DNA from: Diploptera punctata
Taxonomy: Eukaryota; Arthropoda; Insecta; Blattodea; Blaberidae
Length of the DNA: 64,000 bases
Reading direction: 5' to 3'
Assembly (NCBI GenBank): GCA_030220185.1
Contig: JASPKZ010007538.1
Coordinates: 117,501 to 181,500, forward strand
Part shown: positions 45,801 to 54,409 of the stretch, piece after piece
Position numbering within the stretch: the first letter of the stretch is position 1
Layout of the letters: every line of letters starts with the position of its first letter
Notes under the pieces: generated by a model
Database searches by the model: none
Told to the model about the DNA's origin: nothing
What the model saw: the letters and a program-made list of their open reading frames with translations, nothing else
Position numbers and translations under genes: made by a program

Positions 45801-48800
45801 AACGCTGAATACAAAATTGATCAGTGAGATAATAACAGGCCTAAGACTTGGTTGTATGAAGATGAAGAAATGGATAGTGACTTTAGAGACATCCTGTATT
45901 TATTTAATAAGTAGCCTTATTATATACTTACGTCCAATAGGGAAGAGATCTCTGGGCCATCCAAGGAAACGCTGAATACAAAATTGATCAGTGAGATAAT
46001 AACAGGCCTAAGACTTGGTTGTATGAAGATGAAGAAAGAAATGGATAGTGACTTTAGAGACATCCTGTATTTATTAATAAGTAGCCTTATATATACTTAC
46101 GTCCAATAGGGAAGAGATCTCTGGGCCATCCAAGGAAACGCTGAATACAAAATTGATCAGTGAGATAATAACAGGCCTAAGACTTGGTTGTATGAAGATG
46201 AAGAAATGGATAGTGACTTTAGAGACATCCTGTATTTATTTAATAAGTAGCCTTATTATATACTTACGTCCAATAGGGAAGAGATCTCTGGGCCATCCAA
46301 GGAAACGCTGAATACAAAATTGATCAGTGAGATAATAACAGGCCTAAGACTTGGTTGTATGAAGATGAAGAAATGGATAGTGACTTTAGAGACATCCTGT
46401 ATTTATTTAATAAGTAGCCTTATTATATACTTACGTCCAATAGGGAAGAGATCTCTGGGCCATCCAAGGAAACGCTGAATACAAAATTGATCAGTGAGAT
46501 AATAACAGGCCTAAGACTTGGTTGTATGAAGATGAAGAAATGGATAGTGACTTTAGAGACATCCTGTATTTATTTAATAAGTAGCCTTATTATATACTTA
46601 CGTCCAATAGGGAAGAGATCTCTGGGCCATCCAAGGAAACGCTGAATACAAATTGATCAGTGAGATAATAACAGGCCTAAGACTTGGTTGTATGAAGATG
46701 AAGAAATGGATAGTGACTTTAGAGACATCCTGTATTTATTTAATAAGTAGCCTTATTATATACTTACGTCCAATAGGGAAGAGATCTCTGGGCCATCCAA
46801 GGAAACGCTGAATACAAAATTGATCAGTGAGATAATAACAGGCCTAAGACTTGGTTGTATGAAGATGAAGAAATGGATAGTGACTTTAGAGACATCCTGT
46901 ATTTATTTAATAAGTAGCCTTATTATATACTTACGTCCAATAGGGAAGAGATCTCTGGGCCATCCAAGGAAACGCTGAATACAAAATTGATCAGTGAGAT
47001 AATAACAGGCCTAAGACTTGGTTGTATGAAGATGAAGAAATGGATAGTGACTTTAGAGACATCCTGTATTTATTTAATAAGTAGCCTTATTATATACTTA
47101 CGTTCCAATAGGGAAGAGATCTCTGGGCCATCCAAGGAAACGCTGAATACAAAATTGATCAGTGAGATAATAACAGGCCTAAGACTTGGTTGTATGAAGA
47201 TGAAGAAATGGATAGTGACTTTAGAGACATCCTGTATTTATTTAATAAGTAGCCTTATTATATACTTACGTCCAATAGGGAAGAGATCTCTGGGCCATCC
47301 AAGGAAACGCTGAATACAAAATTGATCAGTGAGATAATAACAGGCCTAAGACTTGGTTGTATGAAGATGAAGAAATGGATAGTGACTTTAGAGACATCCT
47401 GTATTTATTTAATAAGTAGCCTTATTATATACTTACGTCCAATAGGGAAGAGATCTCTGGGCCATCCAAGGAAACGCTGAATACAAAATTGATCAGTGAG
47501 ATAATAACAGGCCTAAGACTTGGTTGTATGAAGATGAAGAAATGGATAGTGACTTTAGAGACATCCTGTATTTATTTAATAAGTAGCCTTATTATATACT
47601 TACGTCCAATAGGGAAGAGATCTCTGGGCCATCCAAGGAAACGCTGAATACAAAATGATCAGTGAGATAATAACAGGCCTAAGACTTGGTTGTGAAGATG
47701 AAAGAAAATGGATAGTGACTTTAGAGACATCCTGTATTTATTTAATAAGTAGCCTTATTATATACTTACGTCCAATAGGGAAGAGATCTCTGGGCCATCC
47801 AAGGAAACGCTGAATACAAAATTGATCAGTGAGATAATAACAGGCCTAAGACTTGGTTGTATGAAGATGAAGAAATGGATAGTGACTTTAGAGACATCCT
47901 GTATTTATTTAATAAGTAGCCTTATTATATACTTACGTCCAATAGGGAAGAGATCTCTGGGCCATCCAAGGAAACGCTGAATACAAAATTGATCAGTGAG
48001 ATAATAACAGGCCTAAGACTTGGTTGTATGAAGATGAAGAAATGGATAGTGACTTTAGAGACATCCTGTATTTATTAATAAGTAGCCTTATTATATACTT
48101 ACGTCCAATAGGGAAGAGATCTCTGGGCCATCCAAGGAAACGCTGAATACAAAATTGATCAGTGAGATAATAACAGGCCTAAGACTTGGTTGTATGAAGA
48201 TGAAGAAATGGATAGTGACTTTAGAGACATCCTGTATTTATTTAATAAGTAGCCTTATTATATACTTACGTCCAATAGGGAAGAGATCTCTGGGCCATCC
48301 AAGGAAACGCTGAATACAAAATTGATCAGTGAGATAATAACAGGCCTAAGATTGGTTGTATGAAGATGAGAAGAAATGGATAGTGACTTAGAGACATCCT
48401 GTATTTATTTAATAAGTAGCCTTATTATATACTTACGTCCAATAGGGAAGAGATCTCTGGGCCATCCAAGGAAACGCTGAATACAAAATTGATCAGTGAG
48501 ATAATAACAGGCCTAAGACTTGGTTGTATGAAGATGAAGAAATGGATAGTGACTTTAGAGACATCCTGTATTTATTTAATAAGTAGCCTTATTATATACT
48601 TACGTCCAATAGGGAAGAGATCTCTGGGCCATCCAAGGAAACGCTGAATACAAAATTGATCAGTGAGATAATAACAGGCCTAAGACTTGGTTGTATGAAG
48701 ATGAAGAAATGGATAGTGACTTTAGAGACATCCTGTATTTATTTAATAAGTAGCCTTATTATATACTTACGTCCAATAGGGAAAGAGATCTCTGGGCCAT

Positions 48801-51016
48801 CCAAGGAAACGCTGAATACAAAATTGATCAGTGAGATAATAACAGGCCTAAGACTTGGTTGTATGAAGATGAAAGAAATGGATAGTGACTTTAGAGACAT
48901 CCTGTATTTATTTAATAAGTAGCCTTATTATATACTTACGTCCAATAGGGAAGAGATCTCTGGGCCATCCAAGGAAACGCTGAATACAAAATTGATCAGT
49001 GAGATAATAACAGGCTAAGACTTGGTTGTATGAAGATGAAGAAATGGATAGTGACTTTAGAGACATCCTGTATTTATTTAATAAGTAGCCTTATTATATA
49101 CTTACGTCCAATAGGGAAGAGATCTCTGGGCCATCCAAGGAAACGCTGAATACAAAATTGATCAGTGAGATAATAACAGGCCTAAGACTTGGTTGTATGA
49201 AGATGAAGAAATGGATAGTGACTTTAGAGACATCCTGTATTTATTTAATAAGTAGCCTTATTATATACTTACGTCCAATAGGGAAGAGATCTCTGGGCCA
49301 TCCAAGGAAACGCTGAATACAAAATTGATCAGTGAGATAATAACAGGCCTAAGACTTGGTTGTATGAAGATGAAGAAATGGATAGTGACTTTAGAGACAT
49401 CCTGTATTTATTTAATAAGTAGCCTTATTATATACTTACGTCCAATAGGGAAGAGATCTCGGGCCATCCAAGGAAACGCTGAATACAAAATTGATCAGTG
49501 AGATAATAACAGGCCTAAGACTTGGTTGTATGAAGATGAAGAAATGGATAGTGACTTTAGAGACATCCTGTATTTATTTAATAAGTAGCCTTATTATATA
49601 CTTACGTCCAATAGGGAAGAGATCTCTGGGCCATCCAAGGAAACGCTGAATACAAAATTGATCAGTGAGATAATAACAGGCCTAAGACTTGGTTGTATGA
49701 AGATGAAGAAATGGATAGTGACTTTAGAGACATCCTGTATTTATTTAATAAGTAGCCTTATTATATACTTACGTCCAATAGGGAAGAGATCTCTGGGCCA
49801 TCCAAGGAAACGCTGAATACAAAATTGATCAGTGAGATAATAACAGGCCTAAGACTTGGTTGTATGAAGATGAAGAAATGGATAGTGACTTTAGAGACAT
49901 CCTGTATTTATTTAATAAGTAGCCTTATTATATACTTACGTCCAATAGGGAAGAGATCTCTGGGCCATCCAAGGAAACGCTGAATACAAAATTGATCAGT
50001 GAGATAATAACAGGCCTAAGACTTGGTTGTATGAAGATGAAGAAATGGATAGTGACTTTAGAGACATCCTGTATTTATTTAATAAGTAGCCTTATTATAT
50101 ACTTACGTCCAATAGGGAAGAGATCTCTGGGCCATCCAAGGAAACGCTGAATACAAAATTGATCAGTGAGATAATAACAGGCCTAAGACTTGGTTGTATG
50201 AAGATGAAGAAATGGATAGTGACTTTAGAGACATCCTGTATTTATTTAATAAGTAGCCTTATTATATACTTACGTCCAATAGGGAAGAGATCTCTGGGCC
50301 ATCCAAGGAAACGCTGAATACAAAATTGATCAGTGAGATAATAACAGGCCTAAGACTTGGTGTATGAAGATGAAGAAATGGATAGTGACTTTAGAGACAT
50401 CCTGTATTTATTTAATAAGTAGCCTTATTATATACTTACGTCCAATAGGGAAGAGATCTCTGGGCCATCCAAGGAAACGCTGAATACAAAATTGATCAGT
50501 GAGATAATAACAGGCCTAAGACTTGGTTGTATGAAGATGAAGAAATGGATAGTGACTTTAGAGACATCCTGTATTTATTTAATAAGTAGCCTTATTATAT
50601 ACTTACGTCCAATAGGGAAGAGATCTCTGGGCCATCCAAGGAAACGCTGAATACAAAATTGATCAGTGAGATAATAACAGGCCTAAGACTTGGTTGTATG
50701 AAGATGAAGAAATGGATAGTGACTTTAGAGACATCCTGTATTTATTTAATAAGTAGCCTTATTATATACTTACGTCCAATAGGGAAGAGATCTCTGGGCC
50801 ATCCAAGGAAACGCTGAATACAAAATTGATCAGTGAGATAATAACAGGCCTAAGACTTGGTTGTATGAAGATGAAGAAATGGATAGTGACTTTAGAGACA
50901 TCCTGTATTTATTTAATAAGTAGCCTTATTATATACTTACGTTCCTAAAAATGTGCAAGGGAATATCACAAATATAGCTAGTGGTAAGAGATGTACTCTT
51001 TCATAGGCCATTATTC
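33229..51016 (-). CDS. DRAM-like autophagy modulator membrane protein gene (4 exons seen, 3' end missing)
   Basis: Exons 51016-50941, 40029-39908, 34754-34528 and 33367-33229 join in phase through GT-AG introns to give about 186 residues. The protein starts MAYERVHLLPLAIFVIFPC (signal-anchor-like first membrane segment) and continues with HVEPDFPYISDAATHSPESC, IYIRYRQ, CFGLSLVANFQET and GTVYIWIQ. The PYISD, PE.C(L/V)FG and G.S.VANFQ signatures, with a further 2-3 membrane segments, match the DRAM/TMEM150/Frag1 family. DRAM proteins are six-pass lysosomal membrane proteins of about 240-270 residues, so 60-80 C-terminal residues are still missing. No convincing last exon was found below 33229; it may lie outside the window or be hidden. 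No host-gene neighbour is evident. Confidence 0.85.
33700..34490 (+). mobile_element. PLE (RT end plus GIY-YIG) in DRAM-like intron 3
   Basis: The plus strand encodes SFIYRLLNVPLNKQDFKKEY, then AIYQISCKDCNKVYIGKTKR and RTKEHFRNIKSGEIEKSAIP, with frameshifts. This is the same RT-tail plus GIY-YIG order as other PLEs here. It is a single, non-dimeric copy preceded by an oligo-T run and lies antisense to the gene. Confidence 0.8.
34528..34754 (-). CDS. DRAM-like exon 3
   Basis: Acceptor ATATTGTTTGTTTCAG and donor GTGAGT bound 227 bases. The exon encodes VLVIYIRYRQIDEYCKSY, then KIAMWIGFISCFGLSLVANF and HLTGAFLCFGLGTVYIWIQ, covering two membrane segments. The G.S.VANFQ motif is the strongest family match. 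It ends in phase 0. Confidence 0.92.
35424..35889 (-). mobile_element. RTE-like LINE tail nested in LINE B
   Basis: The minus strand encodes SKLEHVTNKEIRNIMEAEES, KWLGHVLRMEDERCPKQLYE and KRGRPKLTWKEKM, with a (GATA)n 3' tail at 35424-35441. TAATCT on each side is a probable TSD. Removing it rejoins the LINE B PEEWKNN and FKKGDK segments. Confidence 0.85.
36284..38304 (-). mobile_element. 2,021-bp TIR transposon carrying a DUF7869-type gene, ATAT TSD
   Basis: The termini are GAGGAGCATCATTTCAAACC at 36284 and, in reverse, GAGGAGCGTCGTTTCAAACC at 38304. The inverted match extends to about 31 bp through ATATTATGTCC with two mismatches. ATAT flanks both sides (36280-36283, 38305-38308). Removing the element and one ATAT restores the LINE B reading P-I-H-I-T-G-G-V-R-Q-G-C-P, so the ends are exact. 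The internal motif GGACATAATACGGTTTG recurs at 36481 and 38126, echoing the terminal repeat, as transposase-binding subterminal repeats do. Confidence 0.9.
36727..37954 (-). pseudogene. DUF7869-type transposon protein, internally deleted and frameshifted
   Basis: It begins at ATG 37954 with a basic N-terminus (MDECVNMGDNSRGSRRKQKR). The part from about 37640 down gives LQQVQSLPKLSINEAYYSRQ, then GQNRNMHVVHVMAFYLLNNG and LFIPVRGHSFLPADRIFGII, which match the hallmark GQN(R/K)N and (G)HSF(L/I)P.D..FG..E motifs of DUF7869 proteins. A C-terminal piece (FIRELSAVPPISKVTEAKQS, LLRRRFGEDWRDENILQFYN) ends at 36727. Proteins with this domain are common in arthropod repeats and suspected to be transposases. 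The frame is broken at least three times and the N-terminal half is largely missing. Confidence 0.7.
39175..39530 (-). mobile_element. LINE C-terminal fragment, minus strand
   Basis: The minus strand gives WNWWNWIGHSLRK-like and LGKLGSNQ-like residues, in the order of a LINE tail with a GH.LRK signature. It is decayed. Confidence 0.55.
39533..39846 (+). repeat. Dispersed repeat, LINE 3'-UTR-like with (TA)n tail
   Basis: It contains AAACCTCCACTTCTAATTGT, TCATCAAAATCGGTCCAGTC and AGTGACAAACACACATACAG before a TA run. It is the same family as 13010-13452 and ends about 60 bp from DRAM-like exon 2. Confidence 0.7.
39908..40029 (-). CDS. DRAM-like exon 2
   Basis: Acceptor TTACTTAACAG and donor GTAAGT bound 122 bases. 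The exon completes the split Thr codon from exon 1 and encodes YIAAVLLGHVEPDFPYISDA then ATHSPESCVFGQLMNSGTVL, the first lumenal loop with the family PYISD and PESC signatures. It ends in phase 1. Confidence 0.9.
40090..41193 (+). mobile_element. Non-autonomous Helitron with internal duplication
   Basis: It begins TCTAATATATAAAAATCAAT and ends TATTAGCTAG. The bases are A before and T after, the standard Helitron insertion context. A (GTTT)n run follows the start. A ~360-bp segment with TTCAGGAGATTCC(C/G)GGGATG is present twice in tandem (about 40135-40495 and 40500-41110). No Rep/helicase ORF is present. A SINE is nested in the second repeat. Confidence 0.8.
40664..40962 (+). mobile_element. 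SINE2, tRNA-derived, 14-bp TSD, inside the Helitron
   Basis: A box CGTGGCATAGTGG and B box GAGGGTTCAAGTCCC are followed by the body TCTGGCGGCACTATGGCCC. TATTTTGACACTTA occurs at 40650-40663 and 40963-40976. A diverged relative lies at about 54020-54190. Confidence 0.9.
41210..41795. mobile_element. PLE tail pair with a LINE A fragment inserted in one arm
   Basis: The left (minus) arm, 41213-41285 plus 41571-41640, and the right (plus) arm, 41645-41795, share GATGCACAGTTTCTTCCTCC and its reverse, CATCTGTTG, and ATCATCTCACTT outer ends. The LINE A 3' fragment (about 41295-41570) encodes DIIRTVKSYRLQLAGHVAQM and ends GTCAGTTAGTT. Confidence 0.7.
41805..42012. repeat. ~208-bp palindrome, 90-bp arms
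   Basis: The arms carry CACCTCATACTTCTTAACTC, TTTCGTCACTTCATTTGTGA and ATTCTCAATGCTGTATTAT and their reverse complements, with an ~25-bp loop. The outer ends match the PLE tail, so it is probably a miniature PLE dimer. Confidence 0.85.
43020..43117 (-). mobile_element. SINE5 copy, minus strand
   Basis: The minus strand reads TAGCTCACTTGGTAGAGCAT, a B box CTGGTTCAAACCCC and GAGCATATAATTTTTCTCTT, collinear with 27343-27450. Confidence 0.7.
43218..43904 (-). mobile_element. piggyBac-like deletion derivative, 687 bp, TTAA TSD
   Basis: TTAA at 43214-43217 and 43905-43908 flank inverted ends CACATTCAGTACC and GATACTGAATGTG. The minus strand has an ATG at 43575 starting MAKEKCLTEEELVNILYNDD then SGDKQLIHE, resembling the acidic N-terminus of piggyBac-like transposases. 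The catalytic core is absent. Confidence 0.85.
44004..44527 (+). mobile_element. LINE B 3' end inserted in the Tc1-like right terminal repeat, 13-bp TSD
   Basis: The plus strand gives YLGYTITYLDEVDIANKIIN, INSVMKPSLVQRDTIIR, YGSEAWTMRKGEESR, MRFMRYTAGYTKWDHKRNYV and CPIGKRSLGHPRKR, then AACAGGCCTAAGACTTGG and GAAGATGAA. GAAATGGATAGTG at 43991-44003 repeats at 44528-44540. Its 3' terminal ~100 bp is the first part of the satellite unit. Confidence 0.9.
44426..50940. repeat. 167-bp satellite, ~39 tandem copies, in DRAM-like intron 1
   Basis: The unit starts GTCCAATAGGGAAGAGATCT and ends TTATTATATACTTAC. Spacing measured at several junctions (46268, 46435, 46602) is exactly 167, and 6,515 bp gives about 39 units. 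Units are nearly identical, with scattered 1-4 bp indels. The unit is (a) LINE B 3' tail, (b) the remainder of a Tc1-like terminal repeat including the 13-bp TSD, and (c) the first ~35 bases of DRAM-like intron 1 with its GTAAGT donor (seen as ACTTAC on plus). The last unit joins exon 1 directly. Open frames inside the array are repeat artefacts. Confidence 0.97.
50941..51016 (-). CDS. DRAM-like exon 1 (start codon at 51011)
   Basis: The minus strand has TTTTAATTTTCAG then GAATA and ATG at 51011-51009. The frame MAYERVHLLPLAIFVIFPCT continues to GGA-AC followed by donor GTAAGT (50940-50935). There are 71 coding bases, leaving phase 2. The upstream AG suggests a separate 5'-UTR exon. The donor abuts the 167-bp satellite directly. 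Confidence 0.85.
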
Positions 51017-51066
51017 CTGAAAATTAAAATATACATTATTCATAGTATAAACTCTAAACAGAATAT

Positions 51067-52187
51067 TGATCCTAGTAAAATTCATTATAAGTTTCTGTTG
51101 AGGTGTTAATTCACAGTAATATAATGTGTGATTAAAAACTATAAAATAGTCAACTTGTAAGTATGTCTCCTCAACTTAAGTTGTTTTAAAACTCTGTAGG
51201 CCTTTCGGGACTAGTCCCATCATCAGCAGAATGCATTAGGTCTGTTCTTGTTGACCCTTGTTGAAGCACTGACTTGGTTGTGAATATTTTGAATAGAGGA
51301 TTGTGTGGACTGGGTATGTTGTCATTAAGAATCAGGTTGTTGTCGTTTTCTCTTAGGATTGCGATTTCCTCCAGTATATTTATTCTCGTTGGAATGTTTT
51401 CTCTCCGTAATATTGTGGGGTGTTATTGACGTTATGCATATGGTGTCCAGCCTGAATTACATGTTTTGCATAACTTGATTTTCCTCCATTATAAAAAAAT
51501 CTCTAAAATGTTCTTTGAATCTAATGTTGAAGTTTCTGTTAGTTTTCCCAATGTAGAATTTATTGCAGTCTGTACATGTTAATTTGTATATGCCTTTATT
51601 GTTGAAATCATTTTTTTCTTTGATATTATTATTTATTAAATTGTGTAATTTATTATCATAGCATACAGAACTGATAATAAAATACACAATTCAACAATAA
51701 AGGCATATACAAATTAACATGTACAGACTGCAATAAATTCTACATTGGGAAAACTAACAGAAACTTCAACATTAGGTTCAAAGAACATTTTAGAGATTTT
51801 GTTTATAATGGAGGAAAATCAAGTTACACAAAACATGTAATTCAGGCTGGACACCATATACATAACATCGATAATACCCTCACAATATTACATAGAGAAA
51901 ACATTCTAACGAGGATAAATATACTGGAGGAAATCCTAATCCTTAAGAGAAATCGACAACAACCTCATTCTTAATGAGAACATACCCAGTCCACACAATC
52001 CTCTATTCAAAATATTCACAACCAAATCAGTGCTTCAACAAGGGTCAACAAAAACGGACCTAATGCATTCTGCTGATGATGGGACTAGTCCCGAAAGGCC
52101 TACAGAGTTTTAAAACAACTTAAATTGAGGAGACGGACGTACAAGGTGACTATTTTATAGTTTTTAATCATACATTATATTACTGTA
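51067..52187. mobile_element. PLE head-to-head dimer (palindrome) with 11-bp TSD
   Basis: The left arm (51113-51665, minus) and right arm (51672-52187, plus) are inverted copies of a PLE 3' part. Both encode KLTCTDCNKFYIGKTNRNFN then IRFKEHFRDF (GIY-YIG). The right arm continues GHHIHNIDNTLTILHRENIL. The 3' ends carry CTGATGATGGGACTAGTCCC then GAAAGGCC. The right arm lacks ~30 bp present on the left. AAACAGAATAT at 51056-51066 and 52188-52198 is a probable TSD. The element lies 50 bp upstream of the DRAM-like ATG exon. Confidence 0.85.
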
Positions 52188-52198
52188 AAACAGAATAT

Positions 52199-52404
52199 AT
52201 TCATTAGAAATGGAATCTCTCTGCCCTCTCTTTCTTTTACATGCCTCACACCTCCTGGAACATAATCTGTCAGTTACATACTTACTTCCTTATGACACAA
52301 TGGTATGGAGGATCTCCCCAGCTGAATTCAATGCCACAGCCACCTCTGAGACAACATGGACATGTAGGACAAAACTCAGCACTCACTTATACATTCACAC
52401 TAAC
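52199..52404 (+). other. Unidentified protein-like stretch
   Basis: The plus strand 52280-52390 reads MTQWYGGSPQLNSMPQPPLR then QHGHVGQNSALTYTFTL, with a composition unlike the transposons around it. It could be a trapped exon fragment, but no splice pair could be confirmed. Confidence 0.2.
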
Positions 52405-53385
52405 TCCTGGCACTATCGAACCTGTAAGTTTATGGCTGTATGGACATCAGCTCTCCATACATCACTATTCTGAGCTAATGTTTTCCGATCATCCTCTATA
52501 TAATCAACTTCCCTCAAATCATAGTTAAAGTTATTCTCCACCTCATTCTTGGTCTACCTACTGGGTGTTATCCCTCTGGTTTTTCCTACAAGAAGTTTAC
52601 AAGCCACACTTTCATTCTCCACGAGTGCCACATGTCTTGCCTGTTGCAGTTTATAAGACTTAGCTGTTCTTATTATATCTGGTTTCCCATAAATATTATG
52701 TATGTAGCTCGGTATTAAGCAGGCTCCTCCATTTGCCTGTCTGTTCATCTCTCTTTGGTCAAAAATTTTTCCTAAGAACTTTAATACTCATAATATTTTC
52801 TCCATCCTTAAAACCATTTGCTTCAGTTTTAAATGTTCAATGCATTTCCCCAAAAACTGGATTTAAGCTACTGTAAATTTCATCGACTATTTTCAGACAT
52901 TCAAAACAAACAAAAGATGACTGTACTTGAGATCACAATAGAAGTGAAGGCTAAAACACTATTCACATGCCAAGGGATGTACTAAATATTGCAAAATATA
53001 TAACAGCAGAGTTAAGCTAGTGTACCTCGTCTTCTGAGTTGAGTCAGCGAGTCTACCTTGTATTTTGAGGCAAATGGGTTAAAGTTACATGTTTTGCATA
53101 AAAATAACTGGGAAAATAACAGTTTTATATATTTGCAGTTTAATGTTTTGTTTTTTTTGGAGAGTTGGGACAACGAGAGTCCCTTTAATGCATAATAGCA
53201 TGCATTTTCAGAATTGAGCTTATGTTTAATATCTTTCTGCATCTCATTGCTGTTTGTAGTTATTGTTCCTGGGTATTTGAACTCAGCTACTTCTTCAAAA
53301 TTTCCCTCATTTGTCATCAACTGCCCATTTCCATTATATAATGAGATTCTAAGTGTGACCACAGTAAACAAAACAAATATTATTT
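52405..53385 (-). mobile_element. LINE A, minus strand, with a ~280-bp unexplained insertion
   Basis: 53095-53371 (minus) encodes LYNGNGQLMTNEGNFEEVAE and the KHKLNSENACYYALKG stretch. 52405-52812 encodes the decayed LINE A tail (GKPDIIRTAKSYKLQQARHV, ALVENES). The 52813-53094 segment does not match LINE A and interrupts it. Confidence 0.75.
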
Positions 53386-53394
53386 ACATGATTA

Positions 53395-53520
53395 TGAAGG
53401 CCAGATGGAATTTAAAGATTATTTAAGCCTCAAAGTTTCCCGTTATTTATCTTAGAGATGCGAAAATCCTTGAAGAAAACGTTACCCAGGAAACTTCTCT
53501 TGGTTGGGGACAGAACCAAT
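53395..53520 (-). mobile_element. SINE4 fragment, decayed
   Basis: TAAGCCTCAAAGTTTCCCG and AACCAATCTTATTTGCT follow the order of SINE4 in reverse. Only weak identity remains. Confidence 0.4.
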
Positions 53521-53574
53521 CTTATTTGCTATGCTATATGGAAATCATAAAATATTACTTGTATTGGCCATAGA

Positions 53575-53998
53575 TTAATTCTTCTTGTTCCTTTGGCTCT
53601 ACAGTCTAGCTTTCTGTCTCCATCTTTTCACCTTCAGTTGTCTTAAGTCTTCCTCAACCTTATCTAACCATCTTGGATTCAGTCTTCCAACCTTTCTTTG
53701 TTTCCTCTGGTTTTCCTTCTAAAATCTTTCTTGCTCCTTCTGCAACACATGTCCTACCCATTCCAGTCTCTTTCTTCTAATATCTCCTACCAGATCTAAA
53801 TCCCTAAATAATTCTCTCAATTTCTGGTTTGTTCTAATTCTCCAAATATCTAGTTCCTGTACTGCTCCATATATCTTCCTTTGTATTTTTCTTTCCCATG
53901 TATTTTACATGTACTTAACTTTTTCTGATAATGTCCATGTTTCGCTTCCAAACATAACTATTGGTTTCAGTATTGTTTTATATGTCTTAATTTGTGCT
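53575..53998 (-). mobile_element. RTE-like LINE 3' half, minus strand
   Basis: The minus strand reads KTYKTILKPIVMFGSETWTL, RKRLEWVGHVLQKEQERF and PRWLDKVEEDLRQLKVKRWR, which is RT thumb and C-terminal tail order. Confidence 0.8.
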
Positions 53999-54019
53999 AT
54001 CCTACTTAGCCATAACTAA

Positions 54020-54190
54020 TCCGATATACTATAAGCTGGAAAATCGCAGGTTCGATTCCTGATGAGATTAGGATTTTTAAACTGACTTAATCTCTCTGAT
54101 GGCACCATGATTTTGGGGTCAACTCACTTGTCAGCCTCTAAGAGACATATGCTCTGGGATATCACTCAGATGTTCAATGTTGCATTTGTA
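54020..54190 (+). mobile_element. SINE2, diverged copy
   Basis: GCAGGTTCGATTCCTGATGA (B box), GGATTTTTAAACTGACTTAA and GATGGCACCATGATTTTGGG follow the SINE2 order at 40664-40962. Confidence 0.75.
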
Positions 54191-54224
54191 ATTGGTTATC
54201 TCCAGTCAACTTAATCCAGTTCCT

Positions 54225-54310
54225 TCAAGATCCATCACAATATTATCCTCCCACCTATACCTAGGTCTTCCAAATGGTCTTTCTCCAAGTGTTCCTCAAT
54301 TCCATTCACA
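54225..54310 (-). mobile_element. RTE-like LINE scrap
   Basis: The minus strand reads ERPFGRPRYRWEDNIVMDLE, a GRP..RWE(D/N)NI motif of RTE-like LINE tails. Confidence 0.6.
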
Positions 54311-54409
54311 CAACTGATTCATAGATTCAAACCAAGCTAGGGTCAATTGCTTTCTTCAGAAGGGAAGTATATGACTCCAGTGTTTTATGGTATGTAAAAG
54401 AACCTCAAG

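Noticed and set aside
44379..48922. Open frames of 84-108 codons inside the satellite (MISEIITGLRLGCMKMKKW-type)
   Set aside because: They are translations of the 167-bp repeat. They change frame with each small indel and derive from a LINE tail plus intron sequence, so they are not genes.
52210..52528. 87- and 95-codon frames as a confirmed exon
   Set aside because: The right half runs into the 3' end of LINE A, and no splice pair could be confirmed. It is kept only as a low-confidence stretch.
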